Of a stretch of DNA of 9,608 bases, positions 5,999 to 9,608 are shown piece after piece. This stretch comes from an uncultured Clostridia bacterium (lineage in GTDB: Bacteria > Bacillota > Clostridia > UBA1381). Location: assembly GCA_944391255.1 (NCBI GenBank), contig CALXSW010000159.1:1-9608 (forward strand). Direction: 5' to 3'. Numbering within the stretch: position 1 is the stretch's first letter; the number at the start of each line of letters is the position of its first letter. Under the pieces are notes generated by a model. That model did no database searches. It saw only the letters and a program-made list of their open reading frames with translations, and was not told the origin of the DNA. The position numbers were made by a program, and so were the translations under genes.

Positions 5999-6032
5999 GT
6001 GTAATATTACACGATTCTGTAATATTTGTAAC
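5999..6032. promoter_or_regulatory. Palindrome and TGTAAY half-sites upstream of comEC
   Basis: GTGTAATATTACAC (5999-6012) is a perfect 14-bp palindrome, followed by TGTAAT (6018-6023) and TGTAAC (6027-6032). The last half-site ends 14 bp before the comEC -35, a usual place for an activator. The rest of the 432-bp gap between the hydrolase gene and comEC (5686-6117) shows no credible gene. TAAACAGG occurs twice (5937-5944, 5960-5967) with no clear role. Confidence 0.42.
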
Positions 6033-6046
6033 ATTTCATGTTTATA

Positions 6047-6075
6047 TTGTTATATTTCGGAGTATATGATATAAT
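6047..6075 (+). promoter_or_regulatory. Promoter of the comEC-holA operon
   Basis: -35 TTGTTA (6047-6052), 17-bp spacer, perfect -10 TATAAT (6070-6075) with an upstream TGA fitting the extended -10 element. The start point would be near 6082, about 36 nt before the comEC ATG. Confidence 0.72.
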
Positions 6076-6102
6076 TATATTTGGTTTAGGATATTGATCG
6101 TT

Positions 6103-6120
6103 GGGGGGACTGTTTATATG
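6103..6120 (+). promoter_or_regulatory. G-rich SD deciding the comEC start
   Basis: GGGGGGA at 6103-6109 lies 8 nt before ATG 6118. It is a weaker SD than the AGGAG/AGGAGG motifs of the neighbours. An upstream in-frame TTG at 6094 has AGGA only 2 nt away, too close to work, so ATG 6118 is preferred. The weak SD suggests low ComEC synthesis. Confidence 0.55.
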
Positions 6121-8439
6121 TTTTTAACTCCTGTCTCAATGGCTGTGTCGGTGCTGCTGGGAATAATTGCGGCATTGAACATAAATCTGAATGCGCAGAT
6201 AACAGCCATGTCGCTTATATTTGTATTATGGATCGTTGCGAGCATAATAAAACATGAGATAAATATTGCCATACCGGTGCTTATTATCGGATTTGCTGCC
6301 GGATCATTTGTGGCATCATGGACTGTAAGCGAGAGTAATAATACAGTTCTTACATATGTTGGCAGATATGTCACATTAGAAGGCGTTATATTATCGCAGG
6401 GAAGGGAAAGCAATACGAGCGATAATTATCAATATCCGTTAAGAGTTACAGCTATAGATAAAAATGGTGAAATATCAGAGGTGAATGAAACAGTACTGCT
6501 CACTTCACCGGTAAAGATCAACTGCGGAAAAAGCATTTCGGCAAAAGGGATAATAAAGGATCTTCCGGGGATAATGAATGAGAATGGAATGGATCTTGAA
6601 AAATATTATAGATCGCAGGATATTTTTACGAGAATTTATACTGAGGATATATCAGAAATCGATGATATAAAAATATTTTCGCTGAAACTGATACAAGGCA
6701 AGTTATCAGAGAAGATAGATAATATCATTTATAAATATTATACGGGTGATACTGCGGCCGTATTGTCCGCGATATTAACAGGCAATACTCATCATTTTTC
6801 TGAGGAGTATGATAAGCTGCTTGACGCTACGGCTTTCAAGCGTGTGTTTCATCCGGCATATATCCATATAATGATAGTGACTTTTCTTATATCACTGCTG
6901 TCCGCCCGTGTCCATGTCAGGATAAGAAATATACTGACTGTTCTTATTCTTGTAGCTATGGCAGTTCTGAGCTGCGGCAGTATAGGATTTGTAAGATGTT
7001 CTCTTACAGGCGCGTGCGCTATATTATATAAGATGAAAAACGGCACAGTACATACAGTTGACGTAATAGCGTGGGTGGCATTAGGATTTATGCTGTCGTC
7101 TCCGCTTATAATATATAATGCCGGCTTTGTGATGTCGGTGACGGCGGGCGTGATAATATCATCGTTTATGCCGCTTGTCAAAAAACATTTTAGATTTCTT
7201 CCTAAATTGATAAGGCGTACAGCAGCTGTTATGACTGTATGCACAATAATACAGCTTCCGCTCACAGCCTATTATTTTGACGGTATATGTCCGTATTCTG
7301 TACTGTTTCCGTTTGTGATGGTGCCGTTGGTGCTTGTAGTATTGATCACGGCTCCGGTCACTTTTGCCCTTTATGAGATATGCGGCAAGGCTCCTGTGAT
7401 AGGCGCGTATCTTGAAGCGAGCATATGGGTAATGCTGAAAACACCCGGCTTTGTAAACGGTCTTCCTTTTTCTGAAATACTTATGCGCAAGCCTTCTAAA
7501 ACTGAATTAGCTGCCTCAGCGGCGATAGTGTTCGCGTTATATTATTATATGAAGAAAAAGAAAAATAAGGCGGTGTATTTATTCGCGATAGGAGCGGGAC
7601 TCGTTGTATCCTCAGTAATAGGATTTGTAAGAACTATAGGCACAGCCGATTTTACATTTGTGAATGTGGGACAGGGTGACGGTGCTGTGATAAATGTTCC
7701 GATGGGAGCGCGGATCCTTATCGACGGAGGCGGCGGAAACGCTTATTCTGAATATGATCCGGGTGAAAAGGTATTTGTACCTTATTTGATATCGAAGGGA
7801 TATACAGATATAGACGCCGCTGTTTTATCTCATTTTCATAAAGATCATGCGGAAGGGATAATAGCGGCTGTCGAGATGCTCAATGTAAAGAATGTGTTCG
7901 CTCCGGCTCCGGATGAGAAGTGGACAGACGAAATGTATGAGTATAAGGCTGAATTGGAAAGCGCGGCAAGCGTCAGCGGAACAGAGATACATTATGTGTC
8001 GGAGAATACGAGGTTAGTGTTTGACTGCGGTATAGTTCTCGATATGTATGTTCCTAATGATATTGTGCGGATAAGTAACGATGATAATGATATGTCCCTG
8101 CTTATAAAGGCTAAATACTATAATACGTCGGCGATATACAGCGGTGACATAAGCAGCCTTGCGGAAAAGGGGTTTATCTCCGGCGGGATAGACGTCAAGG
8201 CGGACATAATGAAGGTGAGTCACCACGGTTCAGCCGGATCAAGCTGTGAGGAGTGGATAAGCGCGGTAGATCCCGAGTATGCTGTGATAAGCTGCGGAGA
8301 GGATAATCCTTACGGTCACCCATCAGACAAGGCTTTGGAAAGGTTGGAGGGTATACCTATAATTCGAACTGATATAAATGGCACGATAACATTTACAGCT
8401 GATAAAGACGGTATGATCGGTGTTCGTGTATTAAAATAG
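6118..8439 (+). CDS. comEC: ComEC/Rec2-family DNA internalization protein (divergent channel domain)
   Basis: Inner-membrane protein that carries single-stranded DNA into the cell in natural transformation. From ATG 6118 it is 773 aa, the usual size. Order: N-terminal hydrophobic helices (about 1-70); a soluble DUF4131/OB-like region (about 80-180); the multi-helix competence domain (about 205-505); a C-terminal metallo-beta-lactamase domain (about 512-773). The last has GQGDGAVI, ILIDGGG, the metal motif HFHKDH (His572, His574, Asp576, His577), SGD (Asp677), SHHG (His702-His703) and YGHPS (His734), so the nuclease-like domain looks intact. In the competence domain the normally conserved SHLLAISGLHV region is not recognisable; the aligned stretch reads FKRVFHPAYIHIMI (about 240-253). 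The stop overlaps the holA SD, showing an operon. DNA uptake needs partner genes such as comEA and comF, which are not in the window. Confidence 0.93.
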   Translation: MFLTPVSMAVSVLLGIIAALNINLNAQITAMSLIFVLWIVASIIKHEINIAIPVLIIGFAAGSFVASWTVSESNNTVLTYVGRYVTLEGVILSQGRESNTSDNYQYPLRVTAIDKNGEISEVNETVLLTSPVKINCGKSISAKGIIKDLPGIMNENGMDLEKYYRSQDIFTRIYTEDISEIDDIKIFSLKLIQGKLSEKIDNIIYKYYTGDTAAVLSAILTGNTHHFSEEYDKLLDATAFKRVFHPAYIHIMIVTFLISLLSARVHVRIRNILTVLILVAMAVLSCGSIGFVRCSLTGACAILYKMKNGTVHTVDVIAWVALGFMLSSPLIIYNAGFVMSVTAGVIISSFMPLVKKHFRFLPKLIRRTAAVMTVCTIIQLPLTAYYFDGICPYSVLFPFVMVPLVLVVLITAPVTFALYEICGKAPVIGAYLEASIWVMLKTPGFVNGLPFSEILMRKPSKTELAASAAIVFALYYYMKKKKNKAVYLFAIGAGLVVSSVIGFVRTIGTADFTFVNVGQGDGAVINVPMGARILIDGGGGNAYSEYDPGEKVFVPYLISKGYTDIDAAVLSHFHKDHAEGIIAAVEMLNVKNVFAPAPDEKWTDEMYEYKAELESAASVSGTEIHYVSENTRLVFDCGIVLDMYVPNDIVRISNDDNDMSLLIKAKYYNTSAIYSGDISSLAEKGFISGGIDVKADIMKVSHHGSAGSSCEEWISAVDPEYAVISCGEDNPYGHPSDKALERLEGIPIIRTDINGTITFTADKDGMIGVRVLK

Positions 8440-8449
8440 GAGAGGAATA

Positions 8450-9490
8450 ATGGCTGCAAAGAAAAATGATATAGTAGTTCTTAAATCGGAGCTGAATGAA
8501 AACAAGCTTAGAAAGCTGTATGTTTTTTACGGCGATGAGGAATATATAAAGGAAATGTATATAAAACGGATAACAGACATGGTTCCGGACGCGGGACTTG
8601 AAGAGTTTAACAGGATACGCATAAACGGACAGGTCAGCTATTCAGAGTATGATGACGCGTTTGAGGGTATGCCGATGATGACAGACAAGCGGCTGCTTAT
8701 AATACGCGACAGCAATATATTTACAACGCGCCGGAGCGGAAGCATAGTTCCGCCTGATGACGCGCAAAAAAAATTCTGGCTTGAAAAATTTTCAAGACTG
8801 TCTGATGACACGGTGGTGATATTCTGTGAAAAGAATGTTGATGCGAGAAGCGCTTTATTTAAAGCGGCGGGGAAAGCCGGATTTAATGTAAAATGCGAAT
8901 ATCTGTCAGAGAGCGATCTAAAGGCGTGGGTGATAAAAAAAGCGAGAAAAGCGGGTAAAAAGATAAATGACGATACTGCGAGATATCTTATATCCGTTGT
9001 AGATCCGGGATTAAGCATATTGGAAAGCGAGCTTGACAAGCTTTTGAACTACTGCGGAGATACTGTCACAGTGAGCGATGTGGACAGAGTCGTGTCAAAG
9101 GCGCTTCAGGTGCAGGTGTTTGAGATAACAGACGGCATACTGGAGGGGAACGTGAAAAAGGTTTTTAAAACTATGGAGATGCTCCGCACACAGAAACAAA
9201 GCGCGTTTGGATTGCTATATCTTATATATTCAAATGTTGAGAAAATGCTCCATATAAGACTGGCGAATGCTGCAAACCGCAATGAGGCTGCCGAGGTGCT
9301 TGGCGTTACAGCATGGCTTGCGCAGAAATATCTTAACGGCGCGCGCGGCTTTTCTCTTGAAACGCTTTACCATATGGTCACGCGAGTTCCGGAGATAGAT
9401 TATGAGATAAAAAGCGGACTGGTAGGAGAATGGCAGGCTCTTGAGCAGTATATATTTGAAGCTTTGGAAAAGAGAGGCAAGAAAGTTTGA
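8450..9490 (+). CDS. holA: DNA polymerase III subunit delta
   Basis: Clamp-loader subunit that opens the beta sliding clamp during chromosome replication; acts in the cytoplasm with DnaX and delta-prime. 346 aa, normal length. Visible features: the N-terminal AAA+-like domain with KLYVFYGDEEYIKE (22-35), the clamp-contact region GMPMMTDKRLLII (73-85), VVIFCEK (122-128), the second domain with DPGLSILESELDKLLNY (185-201), and the C-terminal collar domain ending near DYEIKSGLVGEWQALE (317-332). It has no Walker A motif, as expected for delta. The ATG lies 10 nt after the comEC stop, and its SD (AGGAGAGGA, 8438-8446) overlaps that stop, so it is co-transcribed and likely translationally coupled. 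As holA is essential, the comEC promoter must be active in normal growth unless a promoter within comEC exists. Confidence 0.95.
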   Translation: MAAKKNDIVVLKSELNENKLRKLYVFYGDEEYIKEMYIKRITDMVPDAGLEEFNRIRINGQVSYSEYDDAFEGMPMMTDKRLLIIRDSNIFTTRRSGSIVPPDDAQKKFWLEKFSRLSDDTVVIFCEKNVDARSALFKAAGKAGFNVKCEYLSESDLKAWVIKKARKAGKKINDDTARYLISVVDPGLSILESELDKLLNYCGDTVTVSDVDRVVSKALQVQVFEITDGILEGNVKKVFKTMEMLRTQKQSAFGLLYLIYSNVEKMLHIRLANAANRNEAAEVLGVTAWLAQKYLNGARGFSLETLYHMVTRVPEIDYEIKSGLVGEWQALEQYIFEALEKRGKKV

Positions 9491-9493
9491 ATA

Positions 9494-9578
9494 AAAACCG
9501 CCCATCTCGCACGGGAGCGCTCACTCGCGTACACAAAGTACAGCCTCGTTCACGCTCTCGCACGATCTGAACGGTTTT
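9494..9578. terminator. GC-rich compound hairpin after holA, probable terminator
   Basis: Outer arms AAAACCG (9494-9500) and CGGTTTT (9572-9578) enclose an inner 8-bp stem CGGGAGCG (9512-9519) / CGCTCTCG (9553-9560, one G-T) and an apical GTAC/GTAC stem (9529-9532 / 9538-9541) with loop ACAAA. The plus-strand RNA ends in UUUU after the outer arm and the minus-strand RNA in UUUUU, so it could stop transcription both ways. It is far richer in G+C than its surroundings and holds the direct repeat TCTCGCACG (9505-9513, 9556-9564) plus further CTCG units, unlike a simple terminator. A dispersed REP-like palindromic element is the alternative. Confidence 0.6.
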
Positions 9579-9598
9579 AATTCAAACTTGGTTTTGTG

Positions 9599-9608
9599 AA
9601 AGGAATTA
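9599..9608 (+). promoter_or_regulatory. Possible SD of a gene starting just beyond the window
   Basis: AAAGGA (9599-9604) near the right edge could be an SD for a plus-strand start codon just outside. No start codon or promoter is visible, so this is only a hint. In many Firmicutes rpsT lies near comEC-holA, but nothing here shows which gene follows. Confidence 0.25.

Noticed and set aside
6094..6117. TTG 6094 as comEC start
   Set aside because: The nearest SD-like AGGA is only 2 nt away; ATG 6118 has a G-rich SD at proper spacing.
9378..9563. Minus-strand ORF of 61 aa covering the end of holA and the 3' hairpin
   Set aside because: It is a shadow of holA and the GC-rich palindrome, without SD or domain.
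1..9608. CRISPR array, IS element, prophage or defence genes
   Set aside because: No regularly spaced long repeats, transposase, integrase, terminal inverted repeats or target duplications were seen; gene content is core chromosomal.

Overview
The window reads as chromosomal DNA of a low-GC, spore-forming Firmicute, most likely of class Clostridia. The evidence is an A+T-rich composition, strong SD sequences (AGGAG/AGGAGG), near-consensus SigA-type promoters, a genuine spo0A, a CIRCE/HrcA heat-shock operator and the Firmicute gene pair comEC-holA. Nothing points to a phage, plasmid, IS element or CRISPR array. Genus cannot be fixed from the sequence.

Layout from left to right. A tRNA-Lys(CUU) on the minus strand (4-79) has its own promoter. 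Divergent to it is birA, encoding biotin-protein ligase with a repressor-type HTH (325-1281). Next is htpG, encoding Hsp90 (1433-3274), with a perfect CIRCE and a perfect-consensus promoter in front and an intrinsic terminator behind. spo0A, the master sporulation regulator, follows (best start GTG 3552, ends 4331). It converges on a minus-strand gene for a secreted SH3/NlpC-P60 cell-wall hydrolase (4378-5685), and the two share a bidirectional terminator. A 432-bp divergent intergenic region follows, rich in TGTAAT-type repeats. It separates the hydrolase gene from the comEC-holA operon: DNA-uptake channel (6118-8439) and DNA polymerase III delta subunit (8450-9490). A GC-rich compound hairpin closes the operon near the right edge.

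Functionally these are core genes for biotinylation, protein folding, sporulation, wall remodelling, DNA uptake and replication. I found no obviously new enzymatic or defence system. The best lead is regulatory. The palindrome GTAATATTAC occurs three times, each time between genes: upstream of spo0A, in the hydrolase leader and upstream of comEC. The same half-site (TGTAAT/C) also forms 11-bp-phased direct repeats resembling WalR (YycF) boxes in the hydrolase-comEC interval. This suggests, but does not prove, one regulator linking sporulation, wall hydrolysis and competence-type genes. Secondary leads are the CIRCE placed upstream of the htpG -35, a palindrome inside the spacer of the hydrolase promoter, an AUG-UGA start-stop just before the spo0A GTG start, and a ComEC whose usual SGLH motif is not recognisable.
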